A DNA stretch of 64,000 nucleotides from the NCBI GenBank assembly GCA_044237845.1, contig JBIIEL010000005.1, positions 1 through 64,000 of the forward strand. The letters are read 5' to 3'. Origin of the DNA: QFOX01 sp044237845 (lineage in GTDB: Bacteria > Pseudomonadota > Alphaproteobacteria > Rickettsiales > UBA3002). This document shows, in pieces, positions 9,003 through 17,377 of this stretch. A program made the translations under genes and the position numbers. The notes beneath the pieces are model-generated. The model was given only the letters and a program-made list of their open reading frames with translations. It was not told the DNA's origin and did no database searches. Numbering within the stretch: position 1 is the first letter of the stretch; each line of letters begins with the position of its first letter.

Positions 9003-11330
9003 CTATCTTTCCAATTTCTTTTGTTTTTTTAGCGCATCACCTGCCCAGTTTTCGCTAGTGTTCTCGATATTCGCCCAGTTGTCGGCGCTATTGGCCACAA
9101 TGTTCTCAGCAATATCCTGCGTGCGCTTGGTGAGAGTAATAGCGAAGTTCGCGCGCTCGGCATAGCGTGCGGTGAAGACATTCTCCTTCGATATTTTTGC
9201 ATTGCTGAGCAGCGGTGGTTCGTGTTCCGCCGCCCAGGTGAGGAAGACCTCCGCAGGGACGGAGGTGGCCTGGTTGATCACTAAAACTGGCTCCTGCGCG
9301 CCCGAACTTTTTTTCACGAGAAACTCGCGCAGCTTGCCCAGCATGAACGGCGTGAGCGCCGTTTTTTGTGTGTCCTTTAAGGCAGAGAACCCGGAGATGG
9401 GGTAGTCGCCAAAGCGGTTGCCCTTGTCGCTTTTTTTGCGGTCATAATCGCGCAGCAGGTCGCGGTAGGTGGGTTTTTCGTCGCCGCTTTCTTCCAGCTG
9501 AAAAAGCCGGTTGGCGCTGCCGTTCAGAATGATCTGTTTGAGCGCGTTATAGCGCCCGGCATCGAACTCCCGCTCGTCATCCACTTCGATGGCTTTTTTG
9601 TCTTTTTGCCGTTCGCGGATTTCGCCGACGAGCAACATCGCGTCGCAGAAGCCGTTATAATCAACGTTGAGTTCTTTGCATTGTTCCTTGAGTGCTGCGC
9701 GCGCGGAATCAAGCCAGGAAATTTTTTGTTCATTGCCGGAAGCAAGCGTTTCCGCTGTGCGGGCGACCATCTGCGCGGCGGGGGTGGATTCCAGTCGCAG
9801 ATAGGCTTTGAGGCCGTCGATGAGGTCGGAGCCGCCATGGATGTCGGATTTGCCATCCAGCCCGTGGCTGCGCGTGTAGTTCTCGTGCAGGCCACCTTGC
9901 TCGGCCAGTGCGGCGAGGATAATCGCATCCGGCAAGAGTTTGGGGCGGTTTTTGAGCGCCGCATCATCCGAGCGCAGTGCCATCACATCCATGCGATGCG
10001 CCTCGCACAACATCGCCCCGGTTTCTGGCGAGAGAGGCAACTTCGCGACATATTTTCCGTCTTTAGTGAGCGACCAATCCTCGTGGATGAGGCCGAGGCG
10101 CATGAGGTCTGCCTTCGCCTCGCACCACCGCGAGGGCTCAATTCGCGCATCCACATGCAGCGTGTCAGGCGTGTAGCCAAGGCTGGCGGCGTGGAAGGCA
10201 AACTGCGTCAGCGAACAGCGTTCCAGCTCCGGCGTGGCCTGATGCGCGCGGTGCTCCATCGCCTCGTTGGAATGCAGGATGAAAATGCCGGAAGCAAAGC
10301 CTGTCGCCACCGCGTCGCGGTTGATGCGCCCTTGCTGCTGCACCACGCGCCATTGCGGCAGATTCTCGAGTATCAGCGCTGCGGCGCCAGTGTCGGGGCG
10401 GTCGTAAGGGATTTTACCAAACCCGTCGGACACGCCCGCATCCACCCAGCGCAAATTGACACCGGATTCAATCACGTTGGTGCCGACGATCACTTTTTTC
10501 CACCCCGGTTTCGGTGTGGCGCGCGCCTTCGCACGCTCATCCGCTGGAGTGCCGCCATAGATCTGCACCACCTCGACATTGGGGATGTCCTTGCTCTTCA
10601 CCATCTCGCGGATTTCTTCGACCGCGCGTTCCACCTCTTTGATGCCGGGGCAGAACACGGCGATGCCATTGCGGCTCTCTTTTGTCAGCAGATCCGTCAC
10701 CGTGCTGGCGATGGTTTTGCCATCTTTGCCAGGCGTCTGGCGGCGCACTTCGCAGGGGAGCGTTTGGCCCTCAACGGTTTCGATATGCGTCTTGGCGACG
10801 TCGCTCCAATAGCCGGCCTGGCGCTTGGCGTCGATGGTCGCGCTCATCTCGAGCAGGTGCAGGCTGGGGTCGTTCTTCTTGCGTTCGTGCAGAATCGCGC
10901 GGGCGAGGGAGATATCCTCCGCCGCTTCATGCACTTCATCCAGCGCGATATTTTTCGCGGTGTTGATGAGGCCGGAGCTGATGGCATAGCCATAGGTGAC
11001 AAAGAGGAGTTTTGTCTTCTCGGAAAACTGCGAATGCTCGCCCGCCATTTTGCCGACGGCAAACCCGACATCGCTACCCACGGCGCATTCGGCCATCTGC
11101 GCGACATTGCTCGCGGCATCCGTCGCCAGAAAGCGGCGCGGCACCAGCACCACCACCTGTTCCTCTGTCGCGTCCGCCAGCATCGCCGGCAGCATCATCG
11201 ACTTACCGCTGCCCGTCGGTGCGGCGGTGATGGTCACATTCCCCGCCATGACGGATGCCACCACCTTGTTCGCAATTGTGGCGACGGGGAGGGCGTTGAG
11301 CGTTTCGCGTACCTTGGTAAAAATGGTCAT
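9003..11330 (-). CDS. DEAH-box helicase-like ATPase (HrpA/HrpB-related, divergent)
   Basis: A 775-residue protein. Helicase motifs: Walker A APTGSGKS (about 36), motif Ia PRRFLATDAA, DEVH box in ALDEVHEAAED, SAT in EMSATID, IVGTNVIESGVNL (motif V) and QQQGRINRD (motif VI, normally QRxGRAGR). A winged-helix-like region (KADLMRLGLIHED) follows, as in DEAH helicases. The C-terminal ~300 residues are unlike HrpB and unrecognised. The divergent motif VI and novel C-terminus suggest a specialised member. It may act on RNA or on defence/mobile DNA. The 3' end is 7 bases from the convergent ABC-F gene. Confidence 0.75.
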   Translation of the reverse strand: MTIFTKVRETLNALPVATIANKVVASVMAGNVTITAAPTGSGKSMMLPAMLADATEEQVVVLVPRRFLATDAASNVAQMAECAVGSDVGFAVGKMAGEHSQFSEKTKLLFVTYGYAISSGLINTAKNIALDEVHEAAEDISLARAILHERKKNDPSLHLLEMSATIDAKRQAGYWSDVAKTHIETVEGQTLPCEVRRQTPGKDGKTIASTVTDLLTKESRNGIAVFCPGIKEVERAVEEIREMVKSKDIPNVEVVQIYGGTPADERAKARATPKPGWKKVIVGTNVIESGVNLRWVDAGVSDGFGKIPYDRPDTGAAALILENLPQWRVVQQQGRINRDAVATGFASGIFILHSNEAMEHRAHQATPELERCSLTQFAFHAASLGYTPDTLHVDARIEPSRWCEAKADLMRLGLIHEDWSLTKDGKYVAKLPLSPETGAMLCEAHRMDVMALRSDDAALKNRPKLLPDAIILAALAEQGGLHENYTRSHGLDGKSDIHGGSDLIDGLKAYLRLESTPAAQMVARTAETLASGNEQKISWLDSARAALKEQCKELNVDYNGFCDAMLLVGEIRERQKDKKAIEVDDEREFDAGRYNALKQIILNGSANRLFQLEESGDEKPTYRDLLRDYDRKKSDKGNRFGDYPISGFSALKDTQKTALTPFMLGKLREFLVKKSSGAQEPVLVINQATSVPAEVFLTWAAEHEPPLLSNAKISKENVFTARYAERANFAITLTKRTQDIAENIVANSADNWANIENTSENWAGDALKKQKKLER

Positions 11331-11398
11331 AGGCTCCTGCGTTGAGCGGAGAGGATACGTTAAACTCGGGCGAGAATATAGCGAAATATCGCGGGTTA

Positions 11399-12739
11399 TT
11401 ACTTGTCGAGCGGGTGCTGACCGTCTTTAATGACGTGGTTTCCGGCCACGAACACATCCGTAATTTTCGGCTCAAGCGCGAAGATGAGCGTGTCGAGAAT
11501 CGCGTCGTCCTGCCGCTCGCCGAGGAGCGGATGGGCGAGGGAAATGACGAGGATATCCGCGCGTTTTCCGATCGCGAGTGCGCCGCCATCAATCCCCAGC
11601 GCCTGCGCGCCGCCAGCCGCCGCGCGGGTGAAGAGGGTGCGGCCAACGGATGGCGTTTCTGCCGTGTGCAGCACGTTGCGCGAACGCGTGATGAGTCGCT
11701 GCGCATATTCGAGCTGGCGCAGCTCCTGCCAGGGCGAGACGCAGACCTGACTATCCGTGCCGACGCCGAAGCGACCGTTCTGTGCGAGGTAATCCTGCGC
11801 GGGGAAAATACCGTCGCCAAGGTTCGCTTCCGTAGTGGGGCATAAGCCCGCCACGGCGCGTGAGCGGGCGAGCAGCGCCACTTCCTCCGCCACTAAATGC
11901 GTGGAGTGTACAAGGCACCAGCGCGCATCGACGGCTTGATTTTCCATTAGCCATTCCATTGGGCGTTTGCGACACCAAGCGAGGCAATCCTCCACCTCTT
12001 TCACCTGCTCGGCGATATGCATATGGATGGGGCAATCGCCGAGGCCGAGGCTCGGCAGAGCATTCACAATCGTTGCCAGTGATTCCGGCATCACCGCGCG
12101 CAGCGAGTGCGGCGCGACGCCAAAACGCACGGCGCTGTTTTTATAGGTCGCCACGAGCGATTCCATCAGCGCGAGGTAACGATCCACCGTGTGCACAAAA
12201 CGCTGCTGCCCGGCATGGGCAGGCACGCCGCCGAAATTCGCGGTCTCGTACATCACCGGCAGATGGGTGAGGTGAATGCCCGTCGCCTCCGACGCGGCGA
12301 TAATGCGGTGCGATAGCTCCGCCGGGTCGCGGTAGGGGGCGCCGTTTGCATCGTGATGCATGTAGTGGAATTCACCGACGCCGGTATAGCCGTTCTTCAG
12401 CAGATCGATATAGAGCGCGCGCGCCGTGGCCTCGATACTCTCCGGCGTGAGGGTGCGGGTGAATTCGTACATCACCTCGCGCCAGCTCCAGAAATTGTCG
12501 CGGCCTTCGCCGGAGGCGATTTCCGTCAGCCCCACCATCGCGCGTTGAAACACATGCGAATGCACGTTGTTCATGCCGGGGAGGAGGAGGTCGCAGGCTG
12601 CGCCTGCGGGCATGACGGTATTCGGCGTAATCGAGGCAATCCGACCATCTGCGGCGAGGGTGATGGTCACGTCGTCCTGCCATCCCTCGGTGGTGAGGGC
12701 CTTACGGGCATAGAGCGTGGTGGGTCTTTCCCATTGCAT
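11399..12739 (-). CDS. hutF: formimidoylglutamate deiminase HutF
   Basis: A 446-residue amidohydrolase that converts N-formimidoyl-L-glutamate to N-formyl-L-glutamate plus ammonia, the fourth step of histidine degradation in the HutF/HutG route. The metal-binding motif GMNNVHSHVFQRAM (about 53-66) and the later HMHIAEQ, LVHSTHL and GTDSQV motifs place the zinc ligands. GGAGACAG lies before ATG 12739. hutI starts divergently about 120 bases away across a small repeat, so the intergenic region must hold two promoters. Confidence 0.92.
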   Translation of the reverse strand: MQWERPTTLYARKALTTEGWQDDVTITLAADGRIASITPNTVMPAGAACDLLLPGMNNVHSHVFQRAMVGLTEIASGEGRDNFWSWREVMYEFTRTLTPESIEATARALYIDLLKNGYTGVGEFHYMHHDANGAPYRDPAELSHRIIAASEATGIHLTHLPVMYETANFGGVPAHAGQQRFVHTVDRYLALMESLVATYKNSAVRFGVAPHSLRAVMPESLATIVNALPSLGLGDCPIHMHIAEQVKEVEDCLAWCRKRPMEWLMENQAVDARWCLVHSTHLVAEEVALLARSRAVAGLCPTTEANLGDGIFPAQDYLAQNGRFGVGTDSQVCVSPWQELRQLEYAQRLITRSRNVLHTAETPSVGRTLFTRAAAGGAQALGIDGGALAIGKRADILVISLAHPLLGERQDDAILDTLIFALEPKITDVFVAGNHVIKDGQHPLDK

Positions 12740-12772
12740 GGCAATCTGTCTCCGTTAGTATAGCATCTTCTT

Positions 12773-12834
12773 TGTCATCCCTGCGAAAGCAGGGATTCTC
12801 TTTAAGGAGATTCCCGCTTTCGCGGGAATGACAA
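12773..12834. repeat. short dispersed inverted repeat (TGTCATCCC... type)
   Basis: Two hairpins (CCCTGCGAAAGCAGGG and TTCCCGCTTTCGCGGGAA) lie between TGTCAT and ATGACA ends. This is the common alphaproteobacterial intergenic palindrome and recurs about ten times in this window with varied stems. It sits directly before hutI. Confidence 0.75.
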
Positions 12835-12861
12835 TTGAAAAGATTACTACCGGAGAAGAAG

Positions 12862-14106
12862 TTGCCAAACAACCAAAACCCGTTCGACTTGCTGATCATC
12901 AACGTCCATCTCGCCACGATGGCGGACGCCGCGGGCTATGGCATGGTACGTGACGGCGCGATCGGCATCCGCGACGGGCGGATTGCATGGGTAGGCGCGC
13001 TGGCGGAGATGCCGCTGGCGATGGTGGCCACCGCAAAAGAACGCCACGAGGCCGGCGGCCTCTGGGCGACGCCGGGGCTGATCGATTGCCATACGCACCT
13101 TGTTTATGCGGGCAATCGCGCAGAGGAATATGAGCAGCGCTTGAAGGGCGCGAGCTATGCCGACATTGCCAAGGCGGGTGGCGGTATTTTGTCGACGGTG
13201 CGGGCGACACGTGCTGCGAGTGAAGAGGCGTTGTTTGCAGTGAGTGCGCGGCGGCTTGAGAGTTTTCTTGCGGAGGGTGTGACGACGATCGAAATCAAAT
13301 CCGGCTATGGGCTGGATCTGGCGAGCGAGGCGAAAATGCTGCGCGTGGCGCGACGTTTAGGCGAAGCATATCAGGTGCGGGTGGCGACGACATTTTTGGG
13401 TGCACATGCGTTGCCGCCGGAATTCGCAGGTGATGCGGATGGGTATATTAACCATCTTTGTAATCAGATGCTTCCGGCACTGGTACGGGATGGGCTTGTC
13501 GATGCCGTTGATGGTTTTTGCGAGAATATCGGCTTTAGCCCAGCGCAAATCACGCGACTGTTCGAGGCGGCAAAAGCGCTTGGTTTGCCAGTGAAGCTGC
13601 ATGCGGAGCAGCTTTCTGACCAAGGCGGGGCGGCGCTCGCGGCGCGTTACGGCGCGCTTTCGGCGGATCATCTGGAATATCTCAGCGAGGAGGGCGCACG
13701 CGCCATGGCAGCCTCGGGCACGGTGGCGGTGCTGCTGCCCGGCGCGTTTTATGTGCTGAAGGAAACGCAGAAGCCGCCGATGGAATGGCTGCGCCAGCAT
13801 GGCGTTCGCATGGCGCTTGCCTCCGATTGTAACCCCGGCACCTCGCCGGTGACGAGCCTGCTGCTGATGCTGCATATGGGCTGCACGTTGTTTGGCATGA
13901 CGCCGGAGGAGGCGCTGGCAGGCGTGACGCGCCACGCGTCGGCGGCGCTCGGTATGCAAACAGAGATTGGCACGCTCGCGGTGGGCAAGGTGGCGGATAT
14001 CGCGCTGTGGGATATTGCGCATCCGGCGGAGCTGGCGTATCACGTCGGCTTCAACCCGTGCGCAGGCGTGGTGAAAAATGGTGAACTAGTTATGGCGAAG
14101 GAATAA
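12862..14106 (+). CDS. hutI: imidazolonepropionase HutI
   Basis: About 414 residues. It hydrolyses 4-imidazolone-5-propanoate to N-formimidoyl-L-glutamate, the third step of histidine degradation. The amidohydrolase metal motif is LIDCHTHLVYAGNR, with later KLHAEQLSDQGGA, LSADHLEYL and ALASDCNPGTSP, all hallmarks of HutI. No ATG fits the 5' end. I chose TTG 12862, six bases after GGAG (GGAGAAGAAGTTG). TTG 12835 is in frame but abuts the repeat. The stop is followed one base later by the hutH start, so hutI-hutH form an operon. Confidence 0.92.
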   Translation: MPNNQNPFDLLIINVHLATMADAAGYGMVRDGAIGIRDGRIAWVGALAEMPLAMVATAKERHEAGGLWATPGLIDCHTHLVYAGNRAEEYEQRLKGASYADIAKAGGGILSTVRATRAASEEALFAVSARRLESFLAEGVTTIEIKSGYGLDLASEAKMLRVARRLGEAYQVRVATTFLGAHALPPEFAGDADGYINHLCNQMLPALVRDGLVDAVDGFCENIGFSPAQITRLFEAAKALGLPVKLHAEQLSDQGGAALAARYGALSADHLEYLSEEGARAMAASGTVAVLLPGAFYVLKETQKPPMEWLRQHGVRMALASDCNPGTSPVTSLLLMLHMGCTLFGMTPEEALAGVTRHASAALGMQTEIGTLAVGKVADIALWDIAHPAELAYHVGFNPCAGVVKNGELVMAKE

Positions 14107-14107
14107 C

Positions 14108-15640
14108 ATGTACGAGATTACGTTAAGCGGTGAGAACCTGACGATCGAAACCCTCTATGCGTTTTCGCGCGCGGCGCTTGATCCGGCGGCGAAGATTCGC
14201 ATCCATTTCACCCCCGAAGTGGAAGCGCGGGTGAGCGCGGCGGAAAAATTCGTACACACCCTCGCCACCAGCGGCGACACGGTTTACGGCATGAACACGG
14301 GCTTTGGCTATTTCGCCAAAACGCGCATCGACGAAAGCCAGATCGAAACGCTGCAGCATAATATCATCCGCAGCCACGCGGTGGGCGTGGGCGAGGAACT
14401 GCCGCGCGACACGGTGCTGATGCTGTGGATCATTCTGCTCAACTCGGTGTGCCGTGGCCATCGAGGCCTTGCGCTTGCCAAACTCAAAGCGATTGCGAAG
14501 ATGCTCGAAGCGGGCATCCTCGCCGCCGTGCCCGCGCGTGGTTCGGTGGGTGCAAGCGGCGACCTCGCGCCGACATCGCACGCCGTGCTCGCGACGCTGG
14601 GCGAGGGGGAATGCACGCTACCGGGTGAGAATGGTTTTGTGCGGATGAGTGCTGCCGATGCTTTGAAAAAAGCGGGGCTGAAACCGATCGCGCTGGGGCC
14701 GAAGGAAGGGCTGTGCCTTATCAACGGTACGCAGCTGACGGCGGCGCTGGCGGTGACGCTGTGGCACGAGACCAACCAGATTCTGGCGACGGCGAACCTC
14801 GCCACCGCCATGAGCATCGAGGCGCTGCGCGGCTCGCACCATATGACCGACGAACCGCTGCTGCGTGAACAGCGGCAGGAGGGGACGTTTGCCTGTGGGC
14901 GCGCGATTTTTGAATGGATTGGCGGCAAAACGGAAATCTCGGAAAGCCATCACGATTGCGGGCGCGTGCAGGATAGTTATTCGCTGCGTTGCGCGCCGCA
15001 GGTGCATGGCATGGTGTGGGATGAATTGGCCGACACCAAGCGCATCATCGAGCGCGAGATCAACAACACGTCGGACAATCCGCTGCTGTTTCCGGAGCGC
15101 GAACTGGTGATCCATGGCGGCAACTTCCACGCCATTTACCCCGCGCGGGTGTGCGACAAGCTGGCGATGGCGCTGACCACGCTGGCAACGATTTCCGAGC
15201 GGCGCGTCAACACCGCGATGCGCACGGAGAAGAGCGGCCTGCCCACGTTTCTCATCGAGAATGGCGGGCTGAATTCCGGCTTCATGATGGTGCAGGTGAC
15301 CGCGGCCGCGCTCGCCAGCGAGTGCAAATCCCTCAGCTTCCCGGCGAGTGTGGATTCGATTCCGACCAATAACGACCAGGAAGACCATGTGAGCATGGGC
15401 CCGGGCGCGGGGCTGAAGGCGCTGCAAATTGCGGCGAAGCTGCGCTATGTGCTCGCCATCGAGCTGCTGATCGCCGCGCAGGCGCTGGATATGTTGGCGC
15501 CGCTCAAAACCTCCGCGCGGCTTGAGGCGGTGAAAGCGAAAATCCGCCGCCGCGTGAGCTATATGCAGCAAGACCGCTTCATCGGCCCCGATATCGAAGC
15601 CGTGCATGGGCTGGTGGTGAGCGGGGAGTTGTTGGGGTAG
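14108..15640 (+). CDS. hutH: histidine ammonia-lyase HutH
   Basis: A 510-residue enzyme that deaminates L-histidine to urocanate, the first step of the pathway. The MIO prosthetic group precursor Ala-Ser-Gly is present in SVGASGDLAPTSH (about 142-154). The catalytic Tyr region GMNTGFGYFA (about 61) and the Gln/Asn motifs of the aromatic ammonia-lyase fold (TDEPLLREQRQEG, NTSDNPL) are intact. An AAGGA inside the end of hutI serves as the ribosome binding site. A dispersed repeat follows the stop. Confidence 0.95.
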   Translation: MYEITLSGENLTIETLYAFSRAALDPAAKIRIHFTPEVEARVSAAEKFVHTLATSGDTVYGMNTGFGYFAKTRIDESQIETLQHNIIRSHAVGVGEELPRDTVLMLWIILLNSVCRGHRGLALAKLKAIAKMLEAGILAAVPARGSVGASGDLAPTSHAVLATLGEGECTLPGENGFVRMSAADALKKAGLKPIALGPKEGLCLINGTQLTAALAVTLWHETNQILATANLATAMSIEALRGSHHMTDEPLLREQRQEGTFACGRAIFEWIGGKTEISESHHDCGRVQDSYSLRCAPQVHGMVWDELADTKRIIEREINNTSDNPLLFPERELVIHGGNFHAIYPARVCDKLAMALTTLATISERRVNTAMRTEKSGLPTFLIENGGLNSGFMMVQVTAAALASECKSLSFPASVDSIPTNNDQEDHVSMGPGAGLKALQIAAKLRYVLAIELLIAAQALDMLAPLKTSARLEAVKAKIRRRVSYMQQDRFIGPDIEAVHGLVVSGELLG

Positions 15641-15657
15641 GTGGTGCGTTTTATTCT

Positions 15658-15738
15658 TGTCATGCCAAACTTGATTTGGCATCCAGCGCGCGAAGCGCAA
15701 ATAAAATGACTGGATGCCAGCCTTCGCTGGCATGACAA
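15658..15738. repeat. short dispersed inverted repeat
   Basis: TTGTCATGCC...GGCATGACAA ends enclose two hairpins (GCCAAACTTGATTTGGC and GCCAGCCTTCGCTGGC). It is the same TGTCATnCC family as at 12773 and 26219, between hutH and the convergent brnA. Confidence 0.75.
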
Positions 15739-15767
15739 AAAATTTATGCGCTTTTTCCTTCGCGCGA

Positions 15768-16076
15768 TTAGAGCGGCATATGCTCGCGTAGCACATTATT
15801 GATCTGTGTTTGCCAGCCTTTGCCGGATGCTTTGAAGGCATCGAGCACGTCCGGGTCGATCCGCAGTTTGATCTCGCGCTTTTTGTTTTCTTTGCGTGGC
15901 CTGCCGCGCTTGGCGACCTCGGCGCGGTTTTCTTCGAGAAACGCCGCGGCTTTCTTTTTGCCAAAAAGTTCGCCCAGCACTTCCGCCGCGGGACGGGCGT
16001 TTTTCAGGAAGTCTTTCGGCAGTTGCGCGATGTTATCTTCCTCAACTGTCCGTGTATCGTTATTTTTCTTTTTCAT
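15768..16076 (-). CDS. brnA: BrnA-type antitoxin
   Basis: A 102-residue antitoxin. The C-terminal segment REIKLRIDPDVLDAFKASG-KGWQTQINNVLREH is a ribbon-helix-helix DNA-binding domain characteristic of BrnA (beta strand KLRIDPDVL, then two helices with GWQT). An AT-hook-like RGRPRKE precedes it. It should neutralise BrnT and repress the operon. Its ATG lies 17 bases inside the end of brnT, indicating translational coupling in toxin-first order, as known for BrnTA. The insertion splits the hut locus. Confidence 0.88.
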   Translation of the reverse strand: MKKKNNDTRTVEEDNIAQLPKDFLKNARPAAEVLGELFGKKKAAAFLEENRAEVAKRGRPRKENKKREIKLRIDPDVLDAFKASGKGWQTQINNVLREHMPL

Positions 16077-16329
16077 AGCTTCCTCGTTCTTTTGCGTTGG
16101 CTTTTCGTAGGGAAATAATCCGCAAGGCATCGCCGCGATGGGTGAAAATCAACACATGCAGGCGGTTGCCGATCAACCCGCGTGCGATGAATCGCGGCTC
16201 ACCATAATCTTTGCGGGTATCCGCGAGGATGAGGGCGCTTTCCCACAAAAACAGAGCGGCACGCCCAAGCTCCATGCCGTGCTTAGCGATATTAGCCTGA
16301 TTTTTCGCCGGGCTGAATTCAATATGCAT
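16060..16329 (-). CDS. brnT: BrnT-type toxin (RelE-fold ribonuclease)
   Basis: An 89-residue toxin. It has the BrnT N-terminus FSPAKNQANIAKHGMEL, a central ALILADTRKDYGEPRFIARGLIGNR, and the C-terminal strand-helix LRIISLRKANAKERGSYE. BrnT is a ribosome-independent mRNA-cleaving toxin of the RelE fold; the conserved KHG, R and final RIIS-R-A motifs are all visible. ATG 16329 fits the family start. The upstream -10 lies only 7 bases before it, with no Shine-Dalgarno, so the mRNA is probably leaderless. Confidence 0.88.
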   Translation of the reverse strand: MHIEFSPAKNQANIAKHGMELGRAALFLWESALILADTRKDYGEPRFIARGLIGNRLHVLIFTHRGDALRIISLRKANAKERGSYEKEK

Positions 16330-16336
16330 GGTATTA

Positions 16337-16382
16337 TTTGTACCCCCGAAAAACCCGCACGTCAAGGATTAATTGGGGGTAC
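16337..16382 (-). promoter_or_regulatory. brnTA promoter with flanking inverted repeat (candidate operator)
   Basis: On the minus strand TTGACG (16365-16360) and TACAAA (16342-16337) are 17 bases apart. Inverted repeats GTACCCCC (16340-16347) and GGGGGTAC (16375-16382) flank the promoter and are a natural candidate for the autorepressor site of BrnA. Confidence 0.5.
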
Positions 16383-16422
16383 GGAAAATCGAAGCGGAGG
16401 TTCCGTGGCGTAGGTAAAGATT

Positions 16423-16490
16423 CCGTCATTCCCGCGAAGGCGGGAATCTTGCCGTGCACACGAAGATCCCCGCCTTCGCGGGGATGACGG
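16423..16490. repeat. short dispersed inverted repeat
   Basis: CCGTCATTCCCGC...GGGGATGACGG with inner hairpins CCCGCGAAGGCGGG and CCCCGCCTTCGCGGGG. Same family as 12773 and 25006. It lies upstream of a CtrA-type promoter. Confidence 0.75.
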
Positions 16491-16573
16491 GTGGAGAGGT
16501 TAGCGCACAAACCCGCGCATTTTTACCCCACCACCCAAAGTTTTTTTAAAAAAATCGTAAAAATCGTAAAATA

Positions 16574-16607
16574 TTAACGAAAAATTAACCGGGGGGGGGG
16601 GTATGAT
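16574..16607 (+). promoter_or_regulatory. CtrA-box promoter with 11-G spacer
   Basis: TTAA-CGAAAAA-TTAA (16574-16588) matches the CtrA consensus TTAA-N7-TTAA. It is followed by CC, then eleven consecutive G (16591-16601) and the -10 TATGAT (16602-16607). The block from about 16552 to 16618 is nearly identical to that at 32880-32939, except that the G tract there has eight bases. Confidence 0.7.
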
Positions 16608-16655
16608 GGCTTATGTGAAGGCAATGAAACACAACCAAACAAATAGGAGCAGAAC

Positions 16656-17321
16656 ATGAGCAGCAATAACAACCCCGGTAAAAGTGCAAAATCGGTGAAC
16701 GTAGAATGGACGCCGGGCGAAACCGGGCTACCGAAAAAAGATGACCAAAAGCCGACATTTGGTTCGGAAATAGTTAAATTCGATACTATTAGTTTTAATA
16801 GTCTGCCATCCGCTGCGTCTATAGGCATGGTAGCTGGGGAAATAGCTACTGTAGCAGCCTCCGCATCGCCTATTGGCGTTGCGCTGTTAACAACCGTCGT
16901 TGCTGCGCAGGCGATTTCTGCAGGCGACCATGTTAACGACAAACTTGAACTTCGCGAAGACCAAAAGCTGATTATGCTGGTCAATGAGTTGAAAAAAACC
17001 GACCCCAAGCTGGTGGCGAAAGTAGCAGCGCTGACGGACGGCGTTGGTGGTAAGAAGGACAAAATGATTCAGGCGGATGAGCTTGAAAAGATGATCACGC
17101 GCAAGGATTGGATTACCAGTGACCCGCTGGATCATCTCGATGCCAAAGAAAATGGTGGAAATGGCGACCATAAGGTGGATGTCAACGAGTTGCGCAAAGA
17201 GATGCAAAAATTTCTGAAGGAAAAAGGCATCGCGCCGCCAGTAGAGGCCAGCCATGCTTCGAACCATTCTCCCGCGAATGTATCCGACGTGCGGACGGGA
17301 GATAACAGCCGCACGGTTTAA
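16656..17321 (+). CDS. unknown protein with degenerate EF-hand-like loops (CtrA-box gene)
   Basis: A 221-residue protein preceded by AGGAGCAGAAC-ATG. Residues 1-50 are polar. Residues ~55-90 (SIGMVAGEIATVAAS..., GVALLTTVVAAQAIS) are hydrophobic and could span or bind a membrane. The C-terminal half is charged and has two segments resembling EF-hand calcium loops: GGKKDKMIQADELEKM and NGGNGDHKVDVNELRKEM, each with Asp at loop position 5 and Glu at position 12, but position 1 is not acidic. I do not recognise the family. A similar single loop occurs in the other poly-G CtrA-box gene (32980). No operon partner; hutU converges from the right. Confidence 0.7.
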   Translation: MSSNNNPGKSAKSVNVEWTPGETGLPKKDDQKPTFGSEIVKFDTISFNSLPSAASIGMVAGEIATVAASASPIGVALLTTVVAAQAISAGDHVNDKLELREDQKLIMLVNELKKTDPKLVAKVAALTDGVGGKKDKMIQADELEKMITRKDWITSDPLDHLDAKENGGNGDHKVDVNELRKEMQKFLKEKGIAPPVEASHASNHSPANVSDVRTGDNSRTV

Positions 17322-17377
17322 GGAAGGCGCAGACCCCGGCATGAAGCCGGGGTGAAAGGCTTTCATGGGATTGATAC

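Noticed and set aside
9606..11345. 579-codon frame opposite the DEAH helicase
   Set aside because: Antisense shadow of a gene with clear motifs; composition rich in His/Arg/Gly without domains.
14618..15964. 448-codon frame opposite hutH
   Set aside because: Covers hutH in reverse; no motifs and no start signal.
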